DNA of 64,000 nt, from NCBI GenBank assembly GCA_025766275.1, contig JAFKAC010000006.1:1426001-1490000 (forward strand), read 5' to 3'. Source of the DNA: Lactarius indigo (taxonomy: Eukaryota; Basidiomycota; Agaricomycetes; Russulales; Russulaceae). Shown one piece after another: positions 19,790-32,800 of the stretch; position 1 is the first letter of the stretch; every line of letters starts with the position of its first letter. Both the position numbers and the translations under genes were made by a program. The notes below the pieces were generated by a model, which was not told where the DNA came from, ran no database searches, and saw only the letters and a list, made by a program, of their open reading frames with translations.

Positions 19790-19820
19790 CACAAGCTCAT
19801 TTCATTGAAATGAGCTTGTG
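19790..19820. repeat. 31-bp near-perfect palindrome
   Basis: Arms CACAAGCTCATTTCA and TGAAATGAGCTTGTG (15 bp each) flank a single T. It overlaps the likely start codon (19810) of the next gene. Confidence 0.85.
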
Positions 19821-22323
19821 TCGTGAACTCTGTAGCACCCGAACACCCAGCGAAGCCACACCCTTGATTTTCGACCAACGCTCGCTTGGTGCTGGTTCCT
19901 TAACACCCACACCAGCTTGTGGCACTTGCCGCCGCAGGGACAGTGATGATTACGACTACGATACTAGGGAAGATGCAGTCATGGCCAGGCCAGCTATGAT
20001 GGCTCCGATTACTCCTAGAACGACAAAGTGTCTGAAATCGTCGTGCAAAGGTGTTGCGCGCCTCTACAGTGTTGATACCAATCAACTCATGTCTTTTGTG
20101 GAGGTACGCTGATACTGTTTCAACTTATCTGATGTCTTCTAATATGCAGGCCTCAACTATCTTGGACATGCTGCTCCTCTTGGAGGCGTGCCTTCTCAGG
20201 GTGGAAAAATTGCTCAGCAAAGTACAGCGTGATACCTGTCACGAACCTATAATTCGGTCGTGACTCAAGGGCGCTTAAGACCGGTCCGCGCTGGCCCGGT
20301 CTTATGTAATCACCTTCCTAAAGGGGAATTCCGAATCGGAGTTTGAATTCTGTTCTCAAGTGATCACGTGATCTGTCACGTCCCTCAAGCCACATGTTGA
20401 GTACACATGTACTTATCAACAGTTGATTGTTGATCAATCAACGAAGATAATCACCCAAGTCACCACCCCTCGGGGATTCCTGCATTGACTGCGGAATCAC
20501 GCCATTCTGACGCAAGATTGCGCCATCGACTGCGGCGCAGCTGTTCTATGTTTAAACCTCTTCCGATTGGACTCTATTGATAGATGTCTCTAGAATGTTC
20601 CTTTGCGCAGTACTGCGCAGCACCCGTGGACAGGCCCTAAGCCTGCCCTAAACCTACGCACAGACCACCCCCTGTAGTATATAAGCTGGTGCAATTCTAC
20701 GGACAGTCCCTCAGACTGTCCACTTGTGACGTCCTCCCTCTTGCCTCACAGCTCCTTCAAGTGCCCCACTCATTGCGCGCCACTACCTCTCTACTGAGCC
20801 AAGAGCGCATCTTGTGTTCTTCTGTCGTCGAACATCTCTTCTCCACACCCTCTCAGCCCCCAGTCTCTGCCTACGTCGTGACCCCCTGTCGAGTGACAGT
20901 GAGTCATCACAATACCTACCTCGAGTCAGATGAGTTCAAGGTACGTATTGTCATTACTGCACGCACAACTATTTCTAACCCACGCATTCTAGACCAGTTT
21001 ACAGGATTGTCTCCTAGTGGCTTTGCTGTCCCCTGGCATACCCGCATACGTTACTGATGTCACATCACGGATGATGGTAAGTCCCCTGTGACTGAAAACA
21101 CCCATTAAATTAATTGTCGAGTCGTCTAGGCTGTCATTAGGGATCAGTGGAAGCTCTTCAAGATTCCACTGGCGGTATTGGAAGACCCAGACTATTGTTC
21201 TCAACTGGAGAGTCTGGTTAGTGCATCCCTCACTGCGTGTCAAAGCAGCATCAAGCAAAAGGTCGGTCGTATGTTTTTTTTTTGGGTGTGTACTTAGCTG
21301 AGCCAACATCGGGCAGATCGAAGGGTCATTTCGGGACAACAGCAAAACTATTCACATTGGCCTGCTTGCCCAGAAGCTGTTTTCAATGAAGGGCATTCTA
21401 ATCACCCTGGAACACTGGGCACGGTTCGCCTTCCTGGTATGTAATATTTATTTTCACGGTGACTGTTCTGTCCTGAGTATCAGCGGTCCGCATTCCGGGA
21501 CTTTGTCAAGGTCACCTGGCAGAAGAAGCCCACTGGAGCACACCGTTCATTGAAAATGTGCCCCGACCACAGCCCCAACCTTGTGGGGCTAAAGTGCAAT
21601 GAGTTGGAAGCACTGGGCGCTAGGACGGATGAGGGTCAATCTGCTGACAATGGTGACTATGATGATGGAAACAAGGCCAACAATAACGATGGGGGTGTTG
21701 CAATCACCCGGAAGGAGTACACGCCTCAGCAATTCTGGAACTATGTTGATGATTACCTTGAGTATATTCGCACAGACCTCTTTGCGGGACTTCCAGATTC
21801 CGCGACACGGAACCGCAAGATCACCTGGTATGATTCCACCTTTTAACTGTCTGTCAATTTGCTAATCGTATTGTCAGGTTCTTCAACGAGGCGTTGCAAG
21901 TTGACCTGTATAATTACCAGAGTGGTTCCAAGATACCCCTTCGTCCGTCAAGCGATCAACTTCCAATGTGGCAGGAGACCCTGCATACCAGTACTCATTG
22001 GGATTGATGCGTTGAGTTTCTCGTTATTTTGTTGTGCCAATATGTTCACAAGGCAGGCAGTGGTTCATCTTATCGTATAGCCTACCGTCGTGGAGGTCCT
22101 GGATGAGGAAACGAAGGAGACAGCTGGTTTCAAGGCATACGAGATGGAGGATGATGTTACCAAGGACCTTGCTGAATTCTCACTCACTGCCACCAGTTTC
22201 AAGACAAAAGACGACATTGCCAAGGACCTCGCTGAATTCTCACTCGCCAATACCATCTACATACCATCATCGTTTAGTTTTTGCATTGTTATAGTCCAAA
22301 TCGTTAATTTCATCGTATTGTGA
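19810..22323 (+). pseudogene. Second repeat-type basidiomycete gene, split by solo LTR Z
   Basis: Exons: 19810-20103, 20150-20236 joined to 20917-20940, 20993-21076, 21130-21261, 21317-21436, 21484-21827 and 21878 onward. All introns are short GT-AG and keep one frame. Blocks include TRMM-like TSRMMAVIRDQWKLF, SSIKQKIEGSFRDNSKTIHIG, LITLEHWARFAFL, QFWNYVDDYLEYIR and ITWFFNEALQVDLYNYQ. Proteins of this plan are abundant in Agaricomycetes; function unknown. Removing LTR Z and one ATACC restores DTYLESDEFK. The 3' end is uncertain: either a stop at 22005-22007, or a further exon encoding a duplicated KDLAEFSL segment to 22323. It is in tandem with and downstream of the gene ending at 19573, so the two may form one repeat unit. 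Confidence 0.5.
20237..20911 (+). mobile_element. Solo LTR Z, 675 bp
   Basis: Starts TGTCACGAACC, ends GAGTCATCACA, flanked by ATACC at 20232-20236 and 20912-20916. TATATAAGC at about 20681 is followed by a hairpin GGACAGT/ACTGTCC. LTR orientation is inferred from the TATA box. It interrupts an exon. Confidence 0.85.
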
Positions 22324-23058
22324 ATGCACATCCAAAATGTCTGCACAACAAACAACCAATTGTATGAGCCCAACGTAGCACGCAATGGTGGCACGCTGTT
22401 GCAGACAACCACTGTATGACCACCACTAAATGCCGATGTAAGCACCCTTAGAGGTTGACAGAGGGTCCAGAGTCATCGCTGACCCAGCCCCACAAATCAT
22501 ATTGTTGATTCATTGCCGACTGGACCTTGGTCCGACCTCCAGATCGGTGCGTGGCAGGGCCCAATGGGAGATTGAGCTGGTGCCACAGCTTTCAACCTCC
22601 GTATAACCCTCTCACGACCAGCACGCCAATGGGTCTAAATTGGGGTCGCATGGACCTTGAATTACCGAACCCTCAAACAGGGTCAGGGACGTTTGGCAGT
22701 GTAGGCTGGACCAGAGTCATTTGGTAGTTGTTTGGGAGTCAGATCTAGTTAGAATAATAGGGATCCGAGATTGTCGAAAGCGCACTTTTTTTTCTTACAT
22801 AATGGAGCTCAGTTGTGATTGCCTTAATGTAATCTGACTATGTTCAATTATATTCACAACTGGGTGTGTCTACGTACTGTAATATCATGTGGGAAGCAAA
22901 TCAATTCCAGTGCAGACTACAGCTGTGTTCCATCTAAATAAATAAAAAAAGCCTGCTAACATCCAAATCAGCGCGACCCTTTGGTGTAACTACCCCACCA
23001 CAAGCACCAATGTTCCTCCTCTTCCACCTTGTACGTGGGAATCACCTAGGCTTGCTTG
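22324..23058. other. Intergenic, no supported gene
   Basis: AT-rich, with short T and A runs. GGACCTTGGTCC at about 22522 also occurs near 5190. No convincing open frame or repeat boundary is seen. Confidence 0.4.
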
Positions 23059-23595
23059 TGTTGAGACGCGACTGTTGAAGTCACATGTCTCATGGGATCT
23101 GATTGAGTCAGCCCACATACTATATACAGTATCTGTCCCTTATGGACTTATGGACACTCCGGACTCATATGGACCACTTTTGTTTATCTTTATTGTTAGA
23201 TCCATATATGGTTCTTATTGTTCTTTCTATTGTTAAGATACTGGACTTGCCTGTTTAAGGCAGTTATTGTTCTCTGCCATCCAATGGCATTTCTCCCTCT
23301 GGCGCACAGACCACCTGTATTGTGTTTGGGTCACCAGTGCACACAGACCATTATTATCTAAGCATCCTGTATATAAGGACTGCTGTTTTTGCCTCTACAC
23401 TTCAGAGTTCCCTTCACCTCTGAAGTGTAAGTTTCCTTTCTCTTTACTTCTCTTATTACCTTGCTCATAGATGTTCCTTTATAGTAACTTGTCTACTAGG
23501 TATGCAGTTGTAATAGAGTTCCCTTCACCTCTGAAGTTAACTTGTCTACTAGCTTTCCAAGCTTATCTCTTGCTTGTTAGTTCTGTGCTTCAACA
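23059..23595 (+). mobile_element. Solo LTR Q, 537 bp
   Basis: Starts TGTTGAGACG, ends GTGCTTCAACA, with short inverted ends TGTTGA/TCAACA. Flanked by GCTTG at 23054-23058 and 23596-23600. It contains TATATAAGG at about 23371, followed by hairpin CACTTCAGAG/CTCTGAAGTG (10-bp arms) and a second copy of TTCCCTTCACCTCTGAAG about 110 bp later. Confidence 0.8.
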
Positions 23596-24840
23596 GCTTG
23601 TTTCTGTAGACTAATTTGAGCAGCTGAGATGTCCTTGGAGTGGCCATGATTAGCAAGCGAGTGAAGGTCCAATGCAACAAGGTCAAAGATGTAGGATTGC
23701 AGTTGAAGGAAGGAAGTGAGGGGCTCAATGCTGCCATGCTGGTGGCGACTCTTGAACCATCAGAATACTGGGCCCTGATATTGGGAATGGGGAATGATGA
23801 GAGCTTTGAAAGGGAGTGCAACCAACTGGCAGGCAGAGAAATTCTCACGGGTACGAAGGTAGTGCATCACAAAGTTGGATGTATGGGAGTAGATGGACAG
23901 CTTGTGCAACACTTGATAGAAGTGTTCCACCAAGGCAGGCATGATGTTGAATAGAGGCTCGGCGTATACGATCATTTCTGGATTAGCTTCGCTTCAGTCA
24001 GTCTGAGGGATTCCGATGTTGAAGGTGCGGAAGAATGAATAAATGAATGGCCGAAGTAGCAACACGGGTGGCGTTGACAATGTGCACTAAAGAGTGGTTA
24101 GAGAATACCAAAGGTTAAGGAGAATAAGAGCATACCTTTGCCCAAGACCAAGGGCGTGAAGCTAGGGAAATTGGTTGAAGGAATGGGGGTAGAAACAGGG
24201 TTGTGATGCTGATCAGCCAGAGACAAAGGTGGACAAGGTCAATAGGATGCAACAAGGTTGGCCCAATGAATGAACGGGTGGCAGATGGTGGTGCTAGGGT
24301 GGAAAGTTTGAGACCAATGACACAGTGACTGAGTCTGGAATGTAGCTGACCTGATCGCCAAGGGAGTGGACGACCGAGGGCGTTCAATGAGGATGACAGG
24401 AATGCGACGACAAAAGAGACAACAAGCTTTTGAGAACAAGACGGAGAGATGAGAAAAAGTGGCCGTTGGGAGGTCTGGTGGAGAGTTTGTTGCAGTCTGA
24501 GTCAAGTCTGAGCACCGGAGTCCAAACCCTGCCATGCAAACCAAAGTACACTGCCAGTGGCAGTACTGTACAGTACTCAAGTCTCTCGACTCTTAGATAA
24601 GACGGCAATCTGGGATTCTGGGGCATTTCCAAGCATATAATGCTCAACATGCTTGGACATCGGCTGCATTATATCTAAGGCCATACTCTCCATGACAGCG
24701 GTCGGTGCTAGTGGAGGCCTGTTGATCACCTCAACTGTCCTCGTCTTTCTCTCCTGTGTGGATCTCTGTGGTGCTCTCATCTTCTCATCTTTATCTCTCC
24801 TCTGTGGATTTTGCGGTGTTCCTATGCACTTATAGTACTC
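23596..24840 (-). pseudogene. Decayed coding relic on minus strand
   Basis: Coding-like minus-strand stretches: MESMALDIMQPMSKHVEHY (about 24690-24634) and PALVEHFYQVLHKLSIYSHT with MHYLRTRENFSACQLVALPF (about 23945-23790). They are joined by stop-interrupted sequence. Solo LTR Q sits at its left edge. I do not recognise the family. No intact frame could be built. Confidence 0.3.
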
Positions 24841-26403
24841 TCATCGTCCCTAGCTGACCAGCCTGAGTCTTGACGACACCAACAACACCAATGGAAGCAA
24901 CAAAAGCAATGGATGATACAGTAACAATGGTTGGATGTTAGGGGGACAAGTGTACAGTTGGGCAGCCCATACGCGGAGGTGAGTTTTTACCTGTCTTTGG
25001 TGGAGGGATGCTGCTAGCCCACTGAGCTATTCTATCACAGACCATTCCTCCGACCATTTGTTTCGACCCTTACTATCTCCAGAACGATTTCATGTCACAT
25101 TGCCTGGTTTGGGCACCTCTTATCCCTATGAGGCTGGATTTCTTGGACAACTGGTCTCCTCTTGAGGCCATTTGAGAGGGCGCTCCCCAGCCAACTGAGC
25201 AAAGGCACGTTCTTGTTGATGCACAGGCCAACCATCTCTGGACTGGTATGTCCCTACCATGCAGTGTCGGATAGGGTTCACTCTACTTCATGGGTCTCAC
25301 CAGCAAACATTCCTCTTCTGAGGACGTACCTGCCCTGCCTGCCCAGCTCGCCCGATGGACCATCTGCTGCACAATCTGGTCATCTCCACCCCATCTCACG
25401 TGCCACCCCCCTATCCCAACGCCGTCCTGATGACTTCAGTTCTCCCAGATTGCCACCCTCACCCTCATCGCAGTCCAGTTCTCCTTTGTCTGAGATGCTT
25501 CCACTCATGCCGATCACACCTTCGCCTCCCTTGTCAAGAGCTTCACCGACTTGTTCCCCGAACACAAGACATCACAGAATGAGTTGAATGGTTGCAACGT
25601 CTCGAGGATTTGATCAACAGCACAGGTTCATGCAACAGTGTTGCCTCTTCCACCAGTGTCACTCTTTGATTTGGGGTTTGACAGTTCGACCGTGATCAGA
25701 TGTCTCAGAGAATAGTGGGACAAAATGCGACGCAAGACGCCGGCTTGGATGAGACCACAGATGTCTCTACACAACAACGGCAGGGCTCCTTTGCTCCCCT
25801 CAACCTCCAGCTCCCACGCAGATTCAGCTGCCATTAAATGGGGCTTCTGAACTTCTGGCTGGATGCACAGGTTTGTGCGAAGCGCTGTCCCCTGAACACC
25901 CTAATTCTGACACCGTGACTGTGATTAGATGTCGCACAACTTCACATTCAACACACAGCAATGACGGCCTTGATGACCAGCACAGCTATGATGACGGCTA
26001 CAACGTTGTGCTCGAAACAGGTCCCTTGGTCGCCAAGCTAACCCACGCTGGCAGCAAGTCACAGAGCGCATTCAAATTCGTCGTCGTAATTCTTTTTCCT
26101 TTCTTTTTTCCTGTCATTTCCACTCACTTTCTAGTCAACACCAACCCTGCAGCATGGGCACGGGTCCATTTCCTGCACGACCACGCAGCGTGCAGCCTCC
26201 ATCTCAACTTGCTGACATCTTTCAGGTAACTCCCAGCCGCTGCACAGGCGCTCCGGCTACCAGTCTTCTGATCAAAAGTTTGATCAGAAGACCAGACACT
26301 TTTGGGTCGTAGATTGATTGCGACCTCAAAGTGCCAGCCCAACATTTCTCAGTAAGTCACTTACCATGGCCTTCACTGTCTCCATTCCTAAGCCATTTAT
26401 TAT
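24841..26403 (+). pseudogene. Stop-riddled coding relic
   Basis: Weak coding-like segments in plus frames, such as FDPYYLQNDFMSHCLVWAPL (about 25050-25110) and KSFTDLFPEHK (about 25540), separated by stops. A 30-bp palindrome lies at 26263-26292. No gene can be supported. Confidence 0.25.
26263..26292. repeat. 30-bp perfect palindrome
   Basis: Arms GTCTTCTGATCAAA and TTTGATCAGAAGAC flank AG. No ORF or TE end was matched to it. Confidence 0.8.
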
Positions 26404-27179
26404 TGTCACAGACGCTCTATTTTTGCCTTATTTTTCTGTATTTTTACGGATTTATTTGGTGAAGATACGAGTCTCCAAAGTTGCGCTCAAACATCCAAGT
26501 CCTTATCATTAGATATGATAAGATGGTTAGTCACGTGATGCCAACATGTGCACCCACAAGCACGTGACCCTGGGATAGTAACTTCCTTATTGGATGTTAT
26601 CTATTTAGGTCACTTCCTCATTAGTACAGTAGTTTCTCATTGGATGATAAGCAGGGAAGGTTCTAGATAGTTCTAGACTACATTATCATAGGGTTATGAC
26701 TCATAGATAAGGACACGTCACTGTTCTGTCAGCGTTAATGACTGTGCATCAGTCAGCACAATAGATAACACTATTATTAGACACGACGCGTCAGCATCTG
26801 ACTCATTACTATTACATATACCTTTAGTAACAAGGTTCAGTAGTAATTCGATCTCAGACGTAGCAATGTATATAAACCCTCATGTAGTGTCCTGAGTGGA
26901 ACCAACTTGTCCTCTTGGTTCTCCACTCAGGTGCACATTTCATTTGTACTTCCCTTTACTTCTCCAATGTTAACTTGTCCTCTTGGTTCTCCACTCAGCG
27001 TGCCACAGCATGATCATCTGACATAGCATCTTGCATAAAGGTGCCAAGCGTGTCTACTCTCCATTGTGCCTGTACGTTTGGCGCGTGACTTGTCTCCGTG
27101 CTAGGCTTGGGTGTGCTACCAGTTCAGTTCACTAACCTTCACCTTGGTCTAGTTGTAAGCGATAAGTCATACCGCTACA
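26404..27179 (+). mobile_element. Solo LTR of D family, 776 bp, plus orientation
   Basis: Starts TGTCACAGACGC, ends ACCGCTACA, flanked by ATTAT at 26399-26403 and 27180-27184. Same family as the LTRs of element D (29099-29876, 36347-37124) in opposite orientation. TATATAAA at about 26871 is followed 35 nt later by AACTTGTCCT. Confidence 0.9.
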
Positions 27180-28434
27180 ATTATGTGCAACATAGGTTCC
27201 AGCAACTTGGCAAAAACTCGAACATGCCTGGAGCAAGTTCCTTGACTGGCTGTAAGTTATTTCCAGCAACTCTGTTCCATTCCCATGACTAAATACATTG
27301 GTTCTTATATACAGGCAGGCCTATATGGATCAAATCACTTCAACCTTGGCATCAATACCACACTCATCAGGTGCTAGTAGGGTAAGTCCTGGATGTCTCC
27401 ACAGAACATGGACATGATTACTGTAAGTCCAAATCCCAAAAAGGCTTACTATTGCTGATGTTTCGAGCACATAGACTTTTGATGACCACTTCCCATACCA
27501 TCTCCCAAACAGCTGGTGGCACTCCATCAGGGGATGGTAGACAAGAAGGGAGAGGTCAGCAACAGTATAGAAGGCCAAGGCCTCTCCAAAGATTGGTTTG
27601 TTCTTCTCCACCTCTAATACTGTTTCATCTATGGGCTGATCTCTTGGCTGCAACATCTCTAGCTGAGCTTCAAAGTATCTTGAGGAGCGGGAGGTGTGCT
27701 TTTTTGAAAGCTCAAAGAGCTGGCTTGTAAGGGTAGTGTGGTTGGAAAGAGGGCACTTCCCCCAACACATAGCTTGAAGTATGGAATCTGGTCCTACTTC
27801 AGGGTAGGACTCCTGAATTGCTTGTAAGTGTGCCTTCAAATCAATATCTTTCTTTCTCTGCTTCTTGGTGATTGGAATTTCTTTAAATAGAGAAGTCCTC
27901 TGGACACTTTCTTCAGGGGTGGGGAAGAGTGTTGGATAGGCAAGATGTAGAAGCCTAACAGACTGCTTGTCTGCTGTATATGAGACTATGTTTTTGAAGG
28001 GGGACTTTTTTGACCTGATGCCATGCCCAATATCTCCGATGGCCTGTTCACATGTAGCCTGAGAGCCAAATCTGATAGAGCCATTGTATGAAATATGGAA
28101 GGGAATATGTATGAGCTGAAAGATGCATAGTCGGCAGCAGGAAATTTTGGATGGGTCATTGCCAACATAGAGGCTTTCAAATCCTTGAAGAAAAAGGACA
28201 ATCTTCATATAAAGCTTGGATAAGTCCTCCTCTGTTCTAGTGACAGTTGTCATAGCAAACTCTATCACATTGGAGAATATGGCAAAGTTCTTGACTACTT
28301 CTGGGTTAAATCCAAGCTCCCATGCCATAGGAACAATATACCAATGGAGAAGGGCCATCCACTCATATATTTTGTATTGACTTTGGTGCTTTTTGTAGGG
28401 GTCCCAAATAGGTCCACAAAAGGATGAAGGCAGT

Positions 28435-28962
28435 TGTTATGATCCGACGCTTCAGACCTCAATCACAGAGCTATTGTTACTAGTGGCGCTGTTTCTTTGA
28501 TCCGAACTTCTGCTTACTCCGTTTAGTCTCTTTGATACTGTGTGGACTTGTGTTCATGTTGTTTGGAACCCTGTCCTATATAAACCTGTACTATAGACTG
28601 TAGGAAGCCAGACTTGGCTTCGTTTGCAATCTAGCAACCTTGCCTCCGTACTTTGGTGTGACTTCACCTTATTCCCCTCTTCTTGTGCCTCCCCTACCTC
28701 AGTCCCTAACCAGGACACTTCGAAGTCTTTGCAGTTGAACTATATCAACGCGTCACACCTGTTATACTCTGTGCACTAGCAAGATCAAGTATAGAGAAGT
28801 GTCAGACACTTCGGACGAGGAGTCCTACATTACAGAGTAGTGCTGCACCCTGTGCCACACTTTCGCCACTTGTATTTCATAGCAATAAGACAACAGAAGT
28901 CTTCGCTTGATACTTGTGTGATTAGAGACCTCTCGAACCCACACCCCTGCTAGGGCGTAACA
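28435..28962 (+). mobile_element. Solo LTR of C family, 528 bp, with internal deletion
   Basis: TGTTATGATCC .. GGGCGTAACA, TSD GCAGT at 28430-28434 and 28963-28967. Relative to the 579-bp C LTRs it lacks about 51 bp after position 34. It interrupts the Tnp2 coding sequence. Confidence 0.9.
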
Positions 28963-29098
28963 GCAGTGTTGCTATAGCACTTTCAACCTCTGCTCCAAGT
29001 TTTGAAGCAATATCTGGACTCATGTAGACCTGCTCTGATTGAGAGCTAAATGAGGTCCATATATCCCAGATGTGTGGCAAGCAGTTCTCATAGAAGAG

Positions 29099-29876
29099 TG
29101 TAGCGGTATGACTTATCGCGACAACTAGACCAAGAGAAGGTAAGTGAACTGAACTAGTAGCACACCCAAGCCTAGCACGGAGACAAGTCACGCGCCGAAC
29201 GTACAGTCACTGCGGAGGATATGCACACGTGAGACCTTTATACAAGGTCAAAGGCAAGGTGATCTCGCAGTGGCACGCTGAGTGGAGAACCAAGAGGACA
29301 AGTTAACATTGGAGAAGAGTAAGGGAAGTACAATGAGAATACGCACCTGAGTGGAGAACCAAGAGGACAAGTTGGTTCCACTCAGGACGCTACATGAGGG
29401 TTTATATACTATGCTGCGGCTGAGATCAAATTACTACTAAACCTTGTTACTAAAGGTATATGTAATAGTAATGAGTCAGACGCTGACGCGTCATGTCTAT
29501 TAATAGCATTATCTATTGTGCTGACTGATGCACAGTCATTAATGCTGACAGAACTATGACATGTCCTTATCTATGAGTCACAACCCTATAACAACGTAGT
29601 CTAGAACTATCTAGAATGTTCCCTGCTTATCGTCCAATGAGAAACTACTATACTAATGAGGAAGGTGACCTAGAGAGGTAACATCCAATGAGGAAGTTAC
29701 TATCCCAGGGTCACGTGCTTAGGGGTGCACGCGTGTGGCATTTATGTGACTAACCATCTTATCATATCTAATGATAAGGACTTGGACGTTTGAGCGCAAC
29801 GTTGGAGCCTTGTATCTTGGCCCAATAAATCCGTAAAAATACAGAAAAATAAGGCAAAGATAGGGCATCCGTGACA
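29099..29876 (-). repeat. 3' LTR of element D
   Basis: 778 bp, near-identical to 36347-37124. Differences seen include GACGCTGACGCG versus GATGCTGACGCA and CACGCG versus CATGCA. Confidence 0.92.
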
Positions 29877-29888
29877 TCACCCCCCTCC

Positions 29889-32800
29889 TTAAGGGTCGAC
29901 GTCCGCGTTGGCCACTGTGTCCACGTGATGAGCTTGCCAAGGTAAGGACGTGTAAACAAGAGCCGCTATTTTTCTAGGTGCGCCCGGGTTTGAGGAATGG
30001 AATTCCTTAACTGTGTCGGGGGCGTGTGCTAGATTCTTAGCCGGTTCCCATGTATCCTCACCCTCACCGTATCCTTTCCAACGGACGAGGTATTTAAGAG
30101 TACGACCGAAGAGTTTAGAATCTCTTATGTGGTCGACTTCATACTCTTCTTCTCCCTCGACCGTTATTGGATCAGGTGGTGGAGGCGTAAGCCCGTTGAC
30201 TTCGTTTCCTTTGTAAGGAGAGAGGCGGTCTACATGAAATACATCATGGATCCATAATGCAGGGGGGAGTGCAAGCTTGTAGTCAACGTCACTTATGACT
30301 TTAGCGACTTCAAATGGGCCTAGTTGTTTAGGTCCCAATTTGGACGATTGCTGATGTATCTTTATCTGCTTTGCTTGCAACCAGACTTTATCCCCGACGT
30401 TGAAGGAGTATGGCTTAGTCCTTTGTTCAACATCGGTCTGCATTCGCCTTTTACTTAGGCGTAGAGCCGCCTCAGCATCCTTTCGAGCAGAAACTAAGTG
30501 TTGGAGGCACTTGTCGAGCACTGGAATACCCGTTGGCCTACCAGCAGGAATGGTGAAGTCTGGCGTAAAGCCGTATAGTAGCTCAAAGGGAGTATGTCCC
30601 ATAGCTGAGTTGAGTCTACTATTGACTACGAATTCCACTGTAGGGAGCAGGTCTGTCCAATCATCCTGTTGTTTGCTAATGAACATGCGCAAATATATCT
30701 CAACTTCTTGATTTTTGCGCTCAACCTGTCCATTCGCTTGAGGATGATAGGCTGTAGTAAGACCTGCGTCTATCCCAAGTCACTTATAAAGGGCACGCAT
30801 ACTTCGTGCTGCAAATTGGGGTCCTCTGTCGCTTATGACTTTGCGAGGGATCCCGTGCAGAGGGAAGACTTGCTCAAAGTAGATGGATGCCACTCCATCA
30901 GCCGTAATCTGAGAGGTCACGGGGAACAGATGAATCTGTTTAGTATAATGATCTACTATGTTTAAGATCATATCTTTTCCTCGTGACATAGGCAGTGGGC
31001 CGATTAAATCGATCCCAACGATCTGCCAAGGCCCCTCAGGTACTTCTTGCGGCTGAATGGTTGCTTTGGGGTGTAGATCTTTGTGGTAATGTTGGCATCG
31101 ATCACATCCTTCTATGTATGAGGCAATGAAGCCTGACATGCGTGGCCACCAGTAATAGCGACTGACTAGCTCTATGGTTCCATTCTTTCCGGGGTGTCTG
31201 GTGGTGACCGAGTCGTGGCAAGACTTTACCACATCCCTACGAAGGGCACGATCGTTTGGGACGTATAATTTACCCCAATGGTAAATGAAACCATCTTCTT
31301 CCTCCCACATTAAGACGCCATCTGTGAGAGCTTTTGGAGCGGTCTTAGAGATACTCTTAAGACCCTCTATAACTTCAGCTTCTCTGATAGATGCGAGCTT
31401 AATACGGCTCCCTAAGGAGTCTGTTTCAGGGACGAAGTGCGCTTTTGTGGCAGTGAGGAAGTGCTCAGGTTTTAACACCTGAACCTGGCGGTTATCTTCA
31501 GAGTCCCGGACTTGGTCTCATGAGAAACGACTTAATGCGTCGGCTTGCATGGATTCTCCTTTTTTATAAGTGATTTTGAAGGCAAACTGACTTAAGAATA
31601 GGGCCCATCTAGCTTGGCGCCTATTCAAGTCTTTCATGGTGGCCCACCATTCCATATTCTTATGGTCGGTGATCACTTCAAAGGAGATGCCTTTGAGGAA
31701 GTGTCTCCAGTCCTCTAAGGTGTGGATTAAGCCAAGCATTTCTCTGTCATAAATCTCATAATTGCACTCTTCTTTGCTCATAGACTGTGAGCGATACGCA
31801 ATAGGGTGCCAGAGACCGTCCGGATATTTCTGAGTCAGAATACCGCCAGTTGCAAATCCTGAAGCATCCACTTCAACTCTGGTTGGAAGGTTCGGATCGT
31901 AAACCTTAAGAATAGGTTCTTGTACAAAACGTTCCTTTAACAAGTCGAAGGCTTTCTGCTGTTCAGACTGCCAAGTCCAAGGAGTGTCTTTCTTAGTGAG
32001 GTCATGAAGGGGTCGGGCAATAGCCACGAAGTCCTTAATGAACCTCCTGTAGAAATTGGCGAACCCGATGAATGCTCTGACTTCTTTGAGCATAGTCGGG
32101 GTTGGCCACTCCTTTACTGCAGAGACCTTGCCAGGGTCCATCTGCACTTCTCCGGGACGGATAATCATCCCTAAATACTCCATTTCTTGCTTCTCAAAAT
32201 CGCATTTCTCAGGTTTGAGATAGAGGTCGTATTGCTCTAACCGTGTTAACACCTCGCATACTACTTTGCGATGGTGTTTAAGGTTAGAACTATAGATGAG
32301 GATATCATCCATGTATACGGCAACCTCCCCTTGTGCGATAAGATCAGCAAAGATGGCGTTCATTAAGGCTTGGAAAGTGGCAGGGCTATTAGTCATGCCG
32401 AAGTACATGACTTTTGGCTCGTATAGACCTCTGTTGGTGACAATGGCACCTTTCCATTCATTGCCTTCTTTGATGCGGATATTATGATATCCCCATCGAA
32501 CGTCAAACTTGGTGAAGTATTGAGCTCCCTTAAGCCTGTTAATGATATCGGCAGCGAGTGGAAGTGGATATCGGTTCTTAATAGTGATTTTATTAAGACG
32601 ATGATAATCTTGGACTAGACGGAGTTTGCCATCCTTTTTCTTTATGAAGAACACAGGAGATGCCATAGGTGACTTAGATGGCACTAAATATCCTTTCCCT
32701 ATGTGTTCGTCCAAGAATTTGTCCAGTTCCACTTGCTCGCTGGGTGACATGGGGTACGTTTTGACCTTCCAGTGTTTAACAGCATCTGGTTCAAGGTCTA

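Noticed and set aside
23549..24650. Several overlapping minus-strand ORFs of 60-113 codons
   Set aside because: Only short coding-like segments are credible. No intact frame or splice model could be supported, so they are listed as one relic.
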